The notes beneath the pieces were generated by a model that saw nothing but the letters and a program-made list of their open reading frames with translations, ran no database searches and had not been told where the DNA came from. From NCBI GenBank assembly GCA_963727915.1, contig CAVSID010000004.1, forward strand, positions 434,001 to 498,000: DNA of 64,000 nucleotides, read 5' to 3'. Shown piece by piece: positions 25,017 to 34,701 of this stretch (the first letter of the stretch is position 1; every line of letters begins with the position of its first letter). A program made the position numbers and the translations under genes. The stretch comes from CAWAND01 sp963727915 (GTDB lineage: Bacteria; Chloroflexota; Anaerolineae; Anaerolineales; E44-bin32).

Positions 25017-25442
25017 TCACGAGCCAAGGATTGTTGGCGAGGGCCACTTGATCCAAAGAAGGAAAACTAGGATGGCGATGTTAGCCCCAATACCGACAGC
25101 GTAGAGCGGGTGAACGTAGAGCACGAGCAGGAACAGAGAGATGGTTGCGCCAGCCCCGGCAAGAATACGCCACAAGGGAGTGGGCACAACGAAGCCGAAT
25201 AGACCAAGGCCGGCTGCAATCAGACATGCTCCTGCAATCAGCCAAAGGACTCCTGCAAGAGTGCCGAAGAATGATCTTTCAAGTCCAAGCCGAGCCAAGA
25301 GCCATGACTGCCCCAAAGCACCAGGCCACCAGGTGAGCCACGCGGGATTAGCAACTCCCCCCGAGGGATTGAAGCTTCCGCTAGCCTGGGACGCGGTTAT
25401 CAGGCCGTGAACAACAAGCAAGATGCTTACGATGATCCGCAT
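25017..25442 (-). CDS. Four-helix membrane protein, unknown family
   Basis: A 141-residue protein: helix 1 IIVSILLVVHGLITASQ, a soluble loop with GGVANPAWLTWWPGALGQSW, then helices at LAGVLWLIAGACLIAAGLGLF, WRILAGAGATISLFLLVLY and GIGANIAILVFLLWI. The first helix with HGL and the general layout recall DoxX-like small membrane proteins, but no signature is certain. Confidence 0.68.
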   Translation of the reverse strand: MRIIVSILLVVHGLITASQASGSFNPSGGVANPAWLTWWPGALGQSWLLARLGLERSFFGTLAGVLWLIAGACLIAAGLGLFGFVVPTPLWRILAGAGATISLFLLVLYVHPLYAVGIGANIAILVFLLWIKWPSPTILGS

Positions 25443-25540
25443 TGCCCACTCCCGTCTCTATTGATCTTGCAGCCTTCCTCGCCGGAACGAGAACCTCTGA
25501 GCGATGGCGCACATCTCTCGGCGAGATAACACAGCAAGCC

Positions 25541-25664
25541 ATCTAACGCCATCGAGCTGATCGGCCGGGGTCACGCTCCCTCAAGCCTCGCAGCCGATTA
25601 GACCATACAACAATCACGCCGAAATCGCCCAGCAGCCCCGGTCCGATCCAGCGAGCTGTTAAGG
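25541..25664 (-). repeat. attC 31
   Basis: Boxes ATCTAAC/GTTAAGG, 124 bp; centre of the CTCAAGCCTCGCAGCC type. Confidence 0.9.
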
Positions 25665-25680
25665 GGCCATTGGTGCCCCG

Positions 25681-26454
25681 TTAAGGACTTTGTGCGGGGC
25701 CGAAGAGTTCTGCGACGGTTCTGTGCGTGAAGAAATCGAGCAACATATGGCTTGTGGTCAATCGGATTTCCGGATGCTCTGCTTTGAACTGACTTAGTCG
25801 TGGAGTATGGGGACCCAAGACTAGGGTTGTCAACCAGGTGGGCATTTCCTCTTCCAACCCCAAAGGGGCAGCATCGGCCACATGGAAGAGCCAACCGGAA
25901 GTAGTACTGATCGCAACGCCGCAATGACCCCGGCTGTGGCCAAACAATGGGATCATCCACATTTCATTGCTGAGCGGGAGTGGAATTGCCGGGAGACCAC
26001 TCCATTCATCGCCACATTCTGAGTAGAAGACGAAACGCGGATCGTGAGCGATGTGTCGGCGGACGTATGCAAGGTCAGTCCAACGTCGCGGCCGTCCGAG
26101 AAAAGCACGGTACTCATCTTCGTGAACATGGATGGTCGCATCCGGAAAGTCAGGGAGACCGCCGCAGTGATCAAAATGCATGTGGGTAAGGACAATGTGG
26201 CGCACGTCTTCCGGTCTGAAGCCTAGTCGGACTACTTGCCGCTTCGCGGTCTCTTCGATGTCTAGGGGGACTTTGGTGGCAATCTGAAACATGCGGAGGA
26301 TTGGAGGGATCTTGGCATAGTCGTGCAGACCCGGCCCGGTATCCACGAGGATGAGACCGTCGTCGGCTTCAATGAGAAGGCAGAGGGTGCCGGTCTGCAA
26401 ACGGGAAGGAAAGCGTGCGTTGCACGTAAAGCAGTTAATGAGGTGAATGGTCAT
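25681..26454 (-). CDS. Metallo-beta-lactamase-fold hydrolase
   Basis: A 257-residue MBL-fold enzyme. The metal site H91-M-H93-F-D95-H96 is complete, with further ligands in FGHSRGH (H173) and HVADA (D194), and a late TSHML His. Length and motif spacing fit lactonase-like or glyoxalase-II-like hydrolases (AHL-lactonase subgroup). The N-terminus INCFTCNARFPS is unusual. Substrate unknown. The gene is complete. Confidence 0.9.
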   Translation of the reverse strand: MTIHLINCFTCNARFPSRLQTGTLCLLIEADDGLILVDTGPGLHDYAKIPPILRMFQIATKVPLDIEETAKRQVVRLGFRPEDVRHIVLTHMHFDHCGGLPDFPDATIHVHEDEYRAFLGRPRRWTDLAYVRRHIAHDPRFVFYSECGDEWSGLPAIPLPLSNEMWMIPLFGHSRGHCGVAISTTSGWLFHVADAAPLGLEEEMPTWLTTLVLGPHTPRLSQFKAEHPEIRLTTSHMLLDFFTHRTVAELFGPAQSP

Positions 26455-26511
26455 CGTGTCATACCGTCGCTGACACTCCGGTTGCAGCGTCTGATTTCAG
26501 TCGCAATGGCC

Positions 26512-26635
26512 CCCTAACGCCCTCGAGCTGATCGGCCGGGGACACGCACCCTCAAGCCTCGCAGCCGATTAGAGCATACAACTTTCACGCCAAACTCGCC
26601 CAGCATCCCTGGTCCGATCCAGCGAGATGTTAGAC
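26512..26635 (-). repeat. attC 32
   Basis: Boxes CCCTAAC/GTTAGAC, 124 bp; one mismatch in the inner stem (CCCTGG right arm). Confidence 0.92.
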
Positions 26636-26661
26636 CGATCCGGGCTCTGCAGGCCACCTCT

Positions 26662-27078
26662 TTATGGATCTTCGACGTGCTCAAAGATGGTGACCTGCAT
26701 TCCGTCTGGATCCTCAACCCGCGCTGCCCTATCGCCCCATGGTGTTTGAACCGGCTGGTGGACAATCTTCGCCCCGTGTGCGTTCAGGCGTTTCATTGCT
26801 GCGTCGAGATTCGGTACACGGAGTGCGAATCGGACTTTTCCGCTAACCCGAGTTCCTACTTCCGTTCTGTCCACCGTCTCGGCCTGCTTCTCATCGAAGA
26901 CTTCGAGTGTAGCCTGACCAAGATCCAGCACCAGTGCGCGACCTTGTTCCTCAGGCCAGATCTGGGACGGACTGATCCCCAGGCCCTCACGATAGAAATC
27001 CGCCATTTGCTGGAAGGATTTCGAAGTCAAGGCCACTCGGAGTTCCAAGACCGCAGGGATGCTGATCTCGTTCGCCAT
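26662..27078 (-). CDS. Glyoxalase/bleomycin-resistance (VOC) protein
   Basis: A 138-residue single VOC domain pair: VLELRVALTSKSFQQMADFYREGLGI, ALVLDLGQATLEVFDE, VRFALRVPNLDAAMKRLNAHGAKI, and RAARVEDPDGMQVTIFEH with the metal-binding Glu near the end. VOC proteins isomerise, dioxygenate or sequester small molecules. ATG 27078 is at the first conserved strand. A different VOC protein is in cassette 58. Confidence 0.86.
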   Translation of the reverse strand: MANEISIPAVLELRVALTSKSFQQMADFYREGLGISPSQIWPEEQGRALVLDLGQATLEVFDEKQAETVDRTEVGTRVSGKVRFALRVPNLDAAMKRLNAHGAKIVHQPVQTPWGDRAARVEDPDGMQVTIFEHVEDP

Positions 27079-27137
27079 TGTGATCTCACTCTCCCAGGAA
27101 GTCATATCCAGCCAGACATGAAGTGCAAATGCAATCG

Positions 27138-27227
27138 GCCTGACGGCCTCGAGCTGAGCGGCCCGGCCAAGACCCGTTCACATTTTCGCGCCGAGCTGGC
27201 CGGGTTCGCTCCAGCGAGTGGTTGGGC
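27138..27227 (-). repeat. attC 33 (short, divergent)
   Basis: Boxes GCCTGAC/GTTGGGC, 90 bp; arms GAGCGGCCCGGCC and GGCCGGGTTCGCTC. Same type as attC 8. Right box matches attC 34 left box. Confidence 0.85.
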
Positions 27228-27253
27228 GGCGGGATGACCGGCGAGGGTTAAGA

Positions 27254-28553
27254 CTACACTTGACCGCAGGCGAGGCAAAGTTGTGCCTGTATGACCCGCA
27301 AGGCCAAAGCGACACCATCCTCCTGGCGGATACCTCGTGCAAGGCTTTCGGCGTTGCGCCGATAGGCGGGATTGGATAGGGCGTCGATCAGAATGTTGTC
27401 CATGAGTTCACGGCTCAATCGGGTTGCCGGAGGAGAAGCAGGGCCGACACCAAGGCCATGAATTAGGCGTGCCCAGAAGGCTTGGTCAGCAGAGAAAGGA
27501 ACAGCAGTATTTGGGACGCCGGCGGCAGCCGCGGCACCGGTCGTTCCTGCTCCGCCATGATGCAAGATGTAACGCATTCGGGGAAACAACCAGGCATGAG
27601 GAACGCCCTCCGCGGCGAATACATCAGGGCCTCCTAGTTTCCCTCCGAGCACCTGAGGCGATACCCCGAGAAAGGCTCGCTGACCGCGTGCGCGGACGGA
27701 TGTGATCACAGCGTCCAAGATAGTTCTCAGTTTCTCGGTGCGCATGCTGCCTGGCCCGAAATAAACTGGAGGGGGGCCGGATTCTAGAAAGCTTGCCAGC
27801 GCATCCGATGGCTCCCAGCCTACGCGGGGCGGAAGATGCCAGTAGCCGGTGACATGCGCTTGGGGTGGCCAGTCGGGCGGTCGTGGCAGGATGTGGGGGC
27901 TGTAGGCGAACAGAATTGGTGTGACGCCGCCATCGAGGTTGTGGAAAGGCCAGGGTGCCAAGTCAGGGAGATCCGGGGCAAAAGCGCGCACCCTGCGGTA
28001 GAGGAGGCGGCCACCGTAGCGGAACATGGCCGCATTGAGGGCGTGGGTTCCGCGACGGTATATGCCGCCCAGTGGAAGATCAGGTAGCGCCACGGCGGGG
28101 AATGCTGAGGTGGGAAGGAAGACAGGAAAGAACTGCGCTGAGACGTCCGGCACCCCTCGCACGGTCGCTAGTGTGTGACCGGCGTCTGTCATCAGGAAGG
28201 AGTGAACTATAAGGTCGGCATCGCTAGCGGCCCTTTCCGCGGCGCGAAAGGGCAGATTCTGCCAGCGGCAGGACGTGCTGGATCATCCGTACAACCATCA
28301 GCGGCCAGCTGAGGCCGGCACGGTCGGCGAAGGCCTGCGCGAGCGCATCAGGATTTCCTTCGATCGGCACCAACTCCAAGTTATGAGCCCGGACGAGTGA
28401 GGCAAATTGGGCAGGTGCTGCAAGCCGGACGGTGAACCCGGCGTTCTTAAGGCCAGCGCCAAGGGCTACACACGGCTCGACGTCTCCGCGCGAACCGTAC
28501 GTAAGGATAGTGATTCGGGTGTTGCAGCCAGCTACGGTCGATGTGTCACCCAA
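27254..28553 (-). pseudogene. GT1/MurG-like UDP-glycosyltransferase, frameshifted
   Basis: Two frames join into about 430 residues. The first (start 28553) has ITILTYGSRGDVEPCVALGAGL and GFTVRLAAPAQF, the acceptor-domain signature of GT1 glycosyltransferases acting on sterols or antibiotics. The second has PPPVYFGPGSMR, VPHAWLFPRMRYILHHGGAG and GVPNTAVPFSADQAFWA, the nucleotide-sugar binding half. The break is near 28240 in a GC-rich run (missing base). The acceptor is unknown. Confidence 0.85.
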
Positions 28554-28585
28554 GTGGATCTTCTCAGCAGGCTCTCGCAGCCGCC

Positions 28586-28686
28586 GCCCAACGGCCTCGA
28601 GATGAGCCGCCCGGCCAGCCGAAGACTAGTATCGCACAAATGGCTACCGCTCGGCTGGCCGGGTCGGCTCCATCGAGTTGTTGGGC
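28586..28686 (-). repeat. attC 34 (textbook divergent site)
   Basis: Boxes GCCCAAC/GTTGGGC, 101 bp. Arms pair perfectly over 19 bases (left GAGCCGCCCGGCCAGCCGA) with one unpaired base on the right side, fixing orientation. Right box matches attC 35 left box. Confidence 0.92.
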
Positions 28687-28720
28687 GGCGTGGGAAGGGT
28701 GAGGGAAACAGGGCCTCGGT

Positions 28721-29371
28721 CTATTCATGTTTCGCCAGAACAATATGTGTTGCCCTTGCAGTCGGGACGTGTTCAGTGACGACGTAACCGAGCTTGACCA
28801 TGTCAATGCCGGAGAACAGCGATTTACCCGTGCCAAGCACAATTGGCGAGATTGGAATGTGCATCTGGTCAATCAGCTTTGCCTGAAGGTATTGCCGGAT
28901 TGTCGCCACGCCTCCGGCTAGTCGAATATCTTTGCCGTTCGCCGCGTCGGTGGCCAGTTTGAGCGCAGCATGAATGCCATCGGTCACGAAATGGTATGTA
29001 GTGCCTCCCTCCATCGTGACTGACGCACGCGGATAGTGGGTGAGCACGAACACAGGCCCGTGATAGGGCGGGTTATCACCCCACCAACCCTTCCACGTGT
29101 CATCGACCCAGTCCCCGCCTTGCGGCGGCCCAAACATGTTGCGTCCCATAATGAATGCGCCGAGATTCTTTGTGCCACGCTCCGCGAAATCGTTGTCAAT
29201 ACCGGTCTCGCCTTCATCTTGCCCAGCCATTTGGTGAAAGGAGCGCGTTACGACGAACCAATCGTGCAAGGATTCCCCACCGACGCCGAGCGGGTTATCG
29301 AAACTCTGATTAGGGCCGGCGCCATAACCGTCCAGGGAAATTGTAAAGAAGTCCACGCGTAGTTTTGTCAT
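28721..29371 (-). CDS. Dihydrofolate-reductase-like (RibD C-terminal) protein
   Basis: A 216-residue protein: LRVDFFTISLDGYGAGPNQS, NLGAFIMGRNMFGPPQGG, PVFVLTHYPRASVTMEGG, IRLAGGVATIRQYLQAKLID and ISPIVLGTGKSLFSG give the whole RibD_C/DHFR-like fold. ATG 29371 has AAAGGTGAG upstream; the 50 extra upstream codons are attC 35. Reductase with unknown substrate. Confidence 0.9.
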   Translation of the reverse strand: MTKLRVDFFTISLDGYGAGPNQSFDNPLGVGGESLHDWFVVTRSFHQMAGQDEGETGIDNDFAERGTKNLGAFIMGRNMFGPPQGGDWVDDTWKGWWGDNPPYHGPVFVLTHYPRASVTMEGGTTYHFVTDGIHAALKLATDAANGKDIRLAGGVATIRQYLQAKLIDQMHIPISPIVLGTGKSLFSGIDMVKLGYVVTEHVPTARATHIVLAKHE

Positions 29372-29439
29372 GTTTGGCTCACCTTTCGAATAGAGATATC
29401 CGCGGCCATCTCTAGATTTCATGGATACCACTGACAGCC

Positions 29440-29563
29440 GCCCAACGCCCTCGAGCTGATCGGCCGGGGTCACGGTCCGCCCTACCCCAGCACCTTCCTG
29501 AGCATACAACAATCGCCCCAAATTCGCCCCGCATCCCCGGTCCCATCCAGCGAGATGTTATGC
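29440..29563 (-). repeat. attC 35
   Basis: Boxes GCCCAAC/GTTATGC, 124 bp; inner stem CGG facing CCC, one mismatch. Right box matches attC 36 left box. Confidence 0.92.
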
Positions 29564-29570
29564 TGCCCCT

Positions 29571-30146
29571 CTATAGGGATCCTTCCCAGCTTGTCCTCGA
29601 GAATGAGTCTCCAAAAGGATCCTCCCCCAGGTCGGCGTGGGAATAGAGAACGAGCATCATGGCAGCCGTGTCTTCGAAGAACATCGTGGCTCTGTCAACA
29701 GTGAGCGAGTTTTCCCATTTGGTCAGCGGAAATGGTGGGGTTTCCTCGCCTGTTAGGAATTCGTGGATGGGGAAATCGAAGGTGTCTTCCAAAGTCACAG
29801 GTTTTGCATGCACAAGATCGTTTCTGAACTGGAAGATGTCGTGGAAAGTCTGGAAGGGTCGAACGCCTTTCTCCGGGTCAAGGTTGAGCAGCCTTGCCAC
29901 TTCGTCGAGCTTCTCATCAGGAGTAGATTCCGATTTGAACGATCTCCAATCTCCAGGATACTTGAACCTAAGAAGATGATTCAGGAAGGCCTCTAGGGTG
30001 AATGCACACAAGAGCATCGATATCAGGTGGAGATATTGTGATTCATCTGCTCCACCGGCGTCCTCGTGCGACCATCGGCATCGATTCCAAAGCAGGACCC
30101 ATGGATAGACTTGGCGGGTTGCTTTTATCTGGAAGTGTCTCTTCAT
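29571..30146 (-). CDS. HEPN-like helical protein
   Basis: A 191-residue mostly helical protein. AFTLEAFLNHLLRFKYPG and DEKLDEVARLLNL are followed by PFQTFHDIFQFRNDLVHAKP, where R-NDLV-H is the R-x4-H motif of HEPN RNases. This combination occurs in RiboL-PSP/HEPN-like proteins linked to defence or toxin systems. No partner gene is in the cassette. The stop is eight bases from attC 35. Confidence 0.65.
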   Translation of the reverse strand: MKRHFQIKATRQVYPWVLLWNRCRWSHEDAGGADESQYLHLISMLLCAFTLEAFLNHLLRFKYPGDWRSFKSESTPDEKLDEVARLLNLDPEKGVRPFQTFHDIFQFRNDLVHAKPVTLEDTFDFPIHEFLTGEETPPFPLTKWENSLTVDRATMFFEDTAAMMLVLYSHADLGEDPFGDSFSRTSWEGSL

Positions 30147-30165
30147 TCACGGACCGCGTCTGGCA

Positions 30166-30289
30166 GCATAACGCCCTCGAGCTGATCGGCCGGGGTCACG
30201 TTCCGACCTGCCTTCGCACCATCCTGAGCATACAACAATCACGCCAAACTCGCCCAGCATCCCCGGTCCGATCCAGCGAGATGTTAGGA
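30166..30289 (-). repeat. attC 36
   Basis: Boxes GCATAAC/GTTAGGA, 124 bp. Right box matches attC 37 left box. Confidence 0.93.
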
Positions 30290-30296
30290 TGACGAA

Positions 30297-31193
30297 TCAC
30301 CGGTTAACAATCTTCAGGCCGTGCATGGGCAGCCCTTCGTACAGAGGCTTGTACTGGTCAAAGATGAGGGCGATTTTGAAACGAACAGACGCCGAGTTCA
30401 TGCAATACTCGTGTGGGCCAACGGGTGTCGGCAACGGGATTGTGTATCGCCCTCCATCAACAACAACGAACGCGATCTGATCCAGCACCGTCGTGTGGTA
30501 GTTCAGCGTGACGTAGAACGAATAGGCGTTAGAGTCGGGAAACCTGTCGACCCAAGGTTCCTTGAAGGGATCTACGAGTTCCTTGCCGCGCTGGATCGTG
30601 AACTCCGGGAATTCGCGATGATAGAGGTAGTTGTCCTCGTCGATTGAGACCCAGCTCTCGGTGTCGGCGAGTAGGCGATGCATCCGTTCGAGAGGGTAAG
30701 GCCGAAACCAAATCTCTCGCGCCACATCAGTTCGATCATTTCGTCGGGCGCAGATTCCTTGACAGGGATATTGGTGTCTCCGAGACGTGTATAGATCACG
30801 CCCGCCCTGACTGTCACTTTGCCTTCCCGTTTGTCTTGGGTCAAGAAGAACGGCTTGTCGGGTCGGTTTCGAATGCGAAGAATCCCGATTACAGTCCCTG
30901 AGAGTTCCGTCTCCATGTAGTTGACTGAGGGGAGCCGATTGAAGTTCGATTGCCGAATTAGGTCTTGGAAATTGGAATTGGTCTTTCTGTTCGCATCATC
31001 AGCTATCCCAACGACGGTTCCATTGTCGTCGACGCCGAAAACTAGGAAGCGATCTTGATCAGTGAAGGAGTTGCACAAGCAAAGGATGCTCGTGCAATAA
31101 CTCGGCGTTGTTAGAATGGAATTCTTGCTTGCGATCGTAGTGCTCCGCCTCCGGGGAGGATAGGTCAAATGGAAGCGGGGAGTCATTTGTCAT
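30297..31193 (-). pseudogene. AlbA_2 (Schlafen-like) domain protein, two frameshifts
   Basis: From ATG 31193: SPEAEHYDRKQEFHSNNAELL, then after a break near 31095 ILCLCNSFTDQDRFLVFGVD, FQDLIRQSNFNRLPSV and GVIYTRLGDTNIPV, the AlbA_2 (Slfn AlbA) domain, a divergent nucleic-acid-binding or nuclease domain. A second break near 30700 leads to PLERMHRLLADTESWVSID and a C-terminal domain (YSFYVTLNYHTTVLDQIAFV). The sum is about 298 residues. Many relatives work with helicases or regulators; none is here. Confidence 0.75.
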
Positions 31194-31204
31194 GGAGGAA
31201 GTCA

Positions 31205-31329
31205 TCCTAACGCCTCCGAGCTGATGGGCCGGGGTTGATCAACGTCGCTTCTTCAAGCCCACTCCGATCATACAACGCCTGCTCCAGAATCGCCCCGCAT
31301 CCCCGGTCCCATCGAGCGAGATGTTAGGG
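31205..31329 (-). repeat. attC 37
   Basis: Boxes TCCTAAC/GTTAGGG, 125 bp; GGG/CCC covariant stem. Right box matches attC 38 left box. Confidence 0.93.
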
Positions 31330-31338
31330 AGCGCAATG

Positions 31339-31896
31339 TCATCTGCCTTTGCCTGATATTGCGCCTTCATCGGATATCGGAATTGTTCTCCCCTCCGAGG
31401 AGAGAAGCTGGCGAAAGGGCTTTGATCCATGATATAGGATGATCAGAGGAGTTTCGCGTTGGTCAGATGTGATCCTAATCTTTGAGACGTCCTCCAACAT
31501 CCCCTCAGATCTCAACACGCTTAAAGTCTGCCCGATGATGGCCCATATCCCTCCGACAAGCTTGTGGTCAAGCCCGATCGGAGCTTCTATGAAGTCGTTG
31601 TCAGCGATTTGGATGGTTATGTTGAAAGGCTGCTGTGGTCTCAGGAACTTGCCCACTGCCATCACCCAGTCAAGCCGTTCGGCGATCGGATTGAGCAGCG
31701 GTTCTAGGACCAACTTCTCAAGTGCGTAGATGGTTGCCGCTTTGATCAGCACTTCAATAGGAATGAACGCCTTGACGGCGTGTTGCGCGCGGAAGACTCT
31801 TACCATTTGAGGATCGAGGTTCCCCTCAAGAGCTGAGATCAGAGGCTGATCGCCAACATAGCTAGCTTGAATTTGGATTTCAGGATCCACTTTCAT
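31339..31896 (-). CDS. Hypothetical protein
   Basis: A 185-residue soluble protein, intact. Notable segments: EIQIQASYVGDQPLISALEG, AFIPIEVLIKAATIYALEKL (amphipathic), PFNITIQIADNDFIEAPIGL, and LVGGIWAIIGQTLSVLRSEG. The alternation of strands and one long helix suggests a mixed alpha/beta fold. No family is recognised and no active-site motif stands out. ATG 31896 is the first after attC 38. Confidence 0.65.
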   Translation of the reverse strand: MKVDPEIQIQASYVGDQPLISALEGNLDPQMVRVFRAQHAVKAFIPIEVLIKAATIYALEKLVLEPLLNPIAERLDWVMAVGKFLRPQQPFNITIQIADNDFIEAPIGLDHKLVGGIWAIIGQTLSVLRSEGMLEDVSKIRITSDQRETPLIILYHGSKPFRQLLSSEGRTIPISDEGAISGKGR

Positions 31897-31935
31897 CTCC
31901 GATTGTCGGGTAGAGGCAGCCTGGTTCTTTGCGCT

Positions 31936-32059
31936 CCCTAACGCCCTCGAGCTGATCGGCCGGGGTTGCTCACAACCCTGCCCCTGAGCCATCCTGAGCA
32001 TACAACAATCACGCCAAACCCGCCCAGCATCCCCGGTCCGATCCAGCGAGATGTTAGAT
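31936..32059 (-). repeat. attC 38
   Basis: Boxes CCCTAAC/GTTAGAT, 124 bp. Right box matches attC 39 left box. Confidence 0.93.
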
Positions 32060-32069
32060 GGAATTACTC

Positions 32070-33357
32070 TCATTCTCGGTGCTTCTGGATTTTAGCAAGT
32101 TCATCTGGGTCTTGGATCCGTTCGGACAAGAAGTCGACCCACTCTTTCGTATATACGATCTGACTGAACGCCTCGTTGTACTGGCAGTACTTCGGATTGC
32201 AGCCCTCAGGCCTGCCGTCTTTGGTGCGCACGCCATAGTACTTCCATGCCTGGATATGGTCAAAGTGGCGAAGCTTGATACCTGTTCGCTCCTCGACTTG
32301 TTCGATGACCGCCGCTGGAAGGAATTTCCCTGGGTCCGCGACTTCAACTTCTCTTCTCTTTGATCAATGCAATGTGCTTCTCGACTTTGGTCATGTCTTG
32401 TTCGTTCAATGAATTGTAGGGAACAAACTCGATCGCGACATCCGATGAGGATGCGTGATTGCCTATCTTTGGGATCAGGAAAGCTCGGAAGCTGAATCGA
32501 GGGCTCTGAACCACCTCATCGGGGAGAGGCTGAGAGAAGTCTTCAATGTACTTCTTGACGGCCTCATATTGGTCGGCCTGGATGGTTCGTAGAACTTCGT
32601 CGAGCTCGGCTGAGTACTTTGTCAACTGGAGAGCTAGGGCAAGGCCGCGACCAAGTGAGAAGTAGTCTCCGAACTCTTCGACGAGGATGTCCTCGAAGTT
32701 CAGCAGGGCAGCCTGACAGAAGCCGGAGAAAAGTATGTCCATCTCTGGAAGGAATCGGTGCTCAATCTTGTTGCGCAACCCGACCAGGAGACGGAGGTTC
32801 TCGGTGACGGGATTAGTCTCGCCCGGGATATAGACGTTAAGGCACTTGAGGAGCTCCCAGTATTTCTTTTCGCCATCTACGAGGACAGGACCGTTCTCAT
32901 CCGTGTACCAATACACCACCCGGTCTCGTTCAAAGATGGCGTGGAACAGGGCGGTAAATGCTATGACCATTTGGACCACATAGCCTGGTGCACGGAAAGA
33001 GATGAGGGGATTGTTGTATGTTTGCACTGCCAAGAGAGCGGACTCACGAGCCTTGTCTATGAGCGCGTCCACTTGTGGCGAGAAGCGAGGTCTAAGAAGA
33101 TCACCGACCAGAGGAACCCTTTGGGCGTGCAGCCGGACGAAGGCATCTTCGGATAGGCTGGCAACGTTACTGCATGTGTACGCCCCCTCGTTTTCGGTGA
33201 GCATGAAGTGCCACTTCTTGGTTCTGTAGGAATCGACTGTGCTCAAGCTCCACCCTGTAGCATCTGCTACATCCTGGAGTGTGAAGTTGATACTCCTTCT
33301 CTCTGCGTCACAGAAGAATCGATACGCCTTGCGAATCTGCTGATCTTTCCTCGGCAT
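32070..33357 (-). pseudogene. DUF3644-type protein, frameshifted near the C-terminus
   Basis: ATG 33357 has a GGGGGG ribosome site. The protein has an N-terminal HTH (ISFTLQDVAD-like: RSINFTLQDVADATGWSLST), then DKARESALLAVQTYNNPLISF, FERDRVVYWYTDENGPVLVD and LRLLVGLRNKIEHRF with R-NKIE-H, matching DUF3644, a HEPN-related family. After IALIKEKR an indel near 32350 shifts to EVADPGKFLPAAVIEQVEER, IQAWKYYGVR and a conserved C-terminal end at TGA 32070. Intact length would be about 428 residues. Confidence 0.82.
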
Positions 33358-33399
33358 TTGCCCCCCTTTTTGTGGGTTCGAGCTCAACCGCGGAATTCC

Positions 33400-33523
33400 A
33401 TCTAACGCCCTCGAGCTGATCGGCCGGGGTTTCTCAACGCAGCCTTTCCCGACCGCCTCGAGCATACACCCTCCCCGCCAAATCCGCCCGCCATCCCCGG
33501 TCCGATCCAGCGAGATGTTAGGC
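33400..33523 (-). repeat. attC 39
   Basis: Boxes ATCTAAC/GTTAGGC, 124 bp; centre similar to attC 54 (GACCGCC). Confidence 0.93.
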
Positions 33524-33579
33524 GCCTCTCGCATCTAGTTTCGCAACCTCAGTCGGCTTGCTCCGGCAAACGATTGCGC

Positions 33580-34002
33580 TCAGGATCGAAACGCTTCGCC
33601 GGCAGCGTACGTGTCGAAGAACTCCTGGAACTGAACCACCTGTCCATCTTTGAACCTGATGAGATGAACAAAGTCTGTCTCATAGGTTTTGCCTGTCGGC
33701 TTGGCCAAACACCGCGTGTGGCCCACAACTGCCACGCTCTCAGCGTTCGCCAAGAACTCTCGGGGCTCAAGGGATAGTATCTCCTCCGACTGGCTCCCAA
33801 TCTGGATCCACTCCATGAATCCGGAGTGACCCTGCCTGGTTCCGGCGGCCGGATTGTACGGATTCTCGGGCTCTCCCCACTCGACATCCGGACTCAGAAG
33901 GCTGAGTATCTGGTGAACATCTCGTTTGGCGAAGGCCGAATACAGCTGCTGGACGAGGTCTATGTTTCTTGCGGCGATGTCGGGGGCTGTGGCTTGACTC
34001 AT
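33580..34002 (-). CDS. SnoaL-like NTF2-fold protein
   Basis: A 140-residue protein: NIDLVQQLYSAFAKRDVHQIL, SLLSPDVEWGEPENPYNPAAG, GFMEWIQIGSQSEEIL, ETDFVHLIRFKDGQVVQFQEF. This is the SnoaL/ketosteroid-isomerase-like pattern (PF12680 style), distinct from cassette 11. Such proteins bind small hydrophobic ligands. ATG 34002 follows GAGAGG. Confidence 0.86.
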   Translation of the reverse strand: MSQATAPDIAARNIDLVQQLYSAFAKRDVHQILSLLSPDVEWGEPENPYNPAAGTRQGHSGFMEWIQIGSQSEEILSLEPREFLANAESVAVVGHTRCLAKPTGKTYETDFVHLIRFKDGQVVQFQEFFDTYAAGEAFRS

Positions 34003-34119
34003 TCTTTGGCCTCTCAAGGAATAGCAGATCGCGTTTCGACGAGGATCTATCCAATTAGATATCGCCCTACCAAAAAGGCAAGGGGCAATTCTTGACGTGG
34101 ACTGGGCAAAGGTACAGGC

Positions 34120-34243
34120 GCCTAACGCCTCCGAGCTGATCGGCCTGGGTCACGAACCTTCAAGCCTCGCAGCCGATTTGAGAATACAACATCCACGCCA
34201 AACGCACACCGCATCCCAGGTCCGATCCAGCGAGATGTTCTTC
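34120..34243 (-). repeat. attC 40 (non-canonical core)
   Basis: Left box GCCTAAC, right box GTTCTTC, 124 bp. Inner stem CCTGGG/CCCAGG is a compensated variant shared only with attC 52. Confidence 0.9.
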
Positions 34244-34701
34244 GGCCGATGAACTACCTCATCCCTTTCGCTCCGTCAGAGCTTGAAGCACCCGGATCCT
34301 AGCCGCCACCTGCCCATTGCCATTGATTGTGAAGTTCTTCACAAGCGAGCTGGTCCCGAGCGGGATTCCGTCAATACGATGCTGGCCCGGACACTGAGCC
34401 CATTCATTGCGTGCGATTATCGGCCGTGACCAGCGGTCTCAGGCTCCTGGCGGGACTCATCCGCCTGATGGCTGCGGGCCAAGATTCATCTCTCAAGCGA
34501 GACCCCGGCAGCTCCCCTTCAAGGAATAAGCTCAGGATATCCCGAGCAGGACGAACAACAAACGCCAACAAGCCTGCTATGGCTGCGGGCGAAGCGACTC
34601 TCTGACCTGCCCGACCTGGCACCATGAGGGTGCTCGAAGATCTCCGTCTGTGTCAGTCAAATCGCGTTCCAAGGAGCCAGACGGTGCCTCGGCCGAAGAA
34701 C
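34237..34701 (-). mobile_element. Cassette 40 interior: GTTCTTC-core cassette, copy 1
   Basis: Bounded by a 13-base inverted repeat, GTTCTTCGGCCGA and TCGGCCGAAGAAC. Two overlapping minus frames are conserved with copy 2: QRVASPAAIAGLLAFVV plus ARDILSLFLEGELPG (34404-34625), then GQHRIDGIPLG, LVKNFTINGNGQVAARI and VLQALTERKG ending in TGA. The second frame has no clear start. No family is recognised; it may be a broken gene or a short bicistronic unit. Confidence 0.6.
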
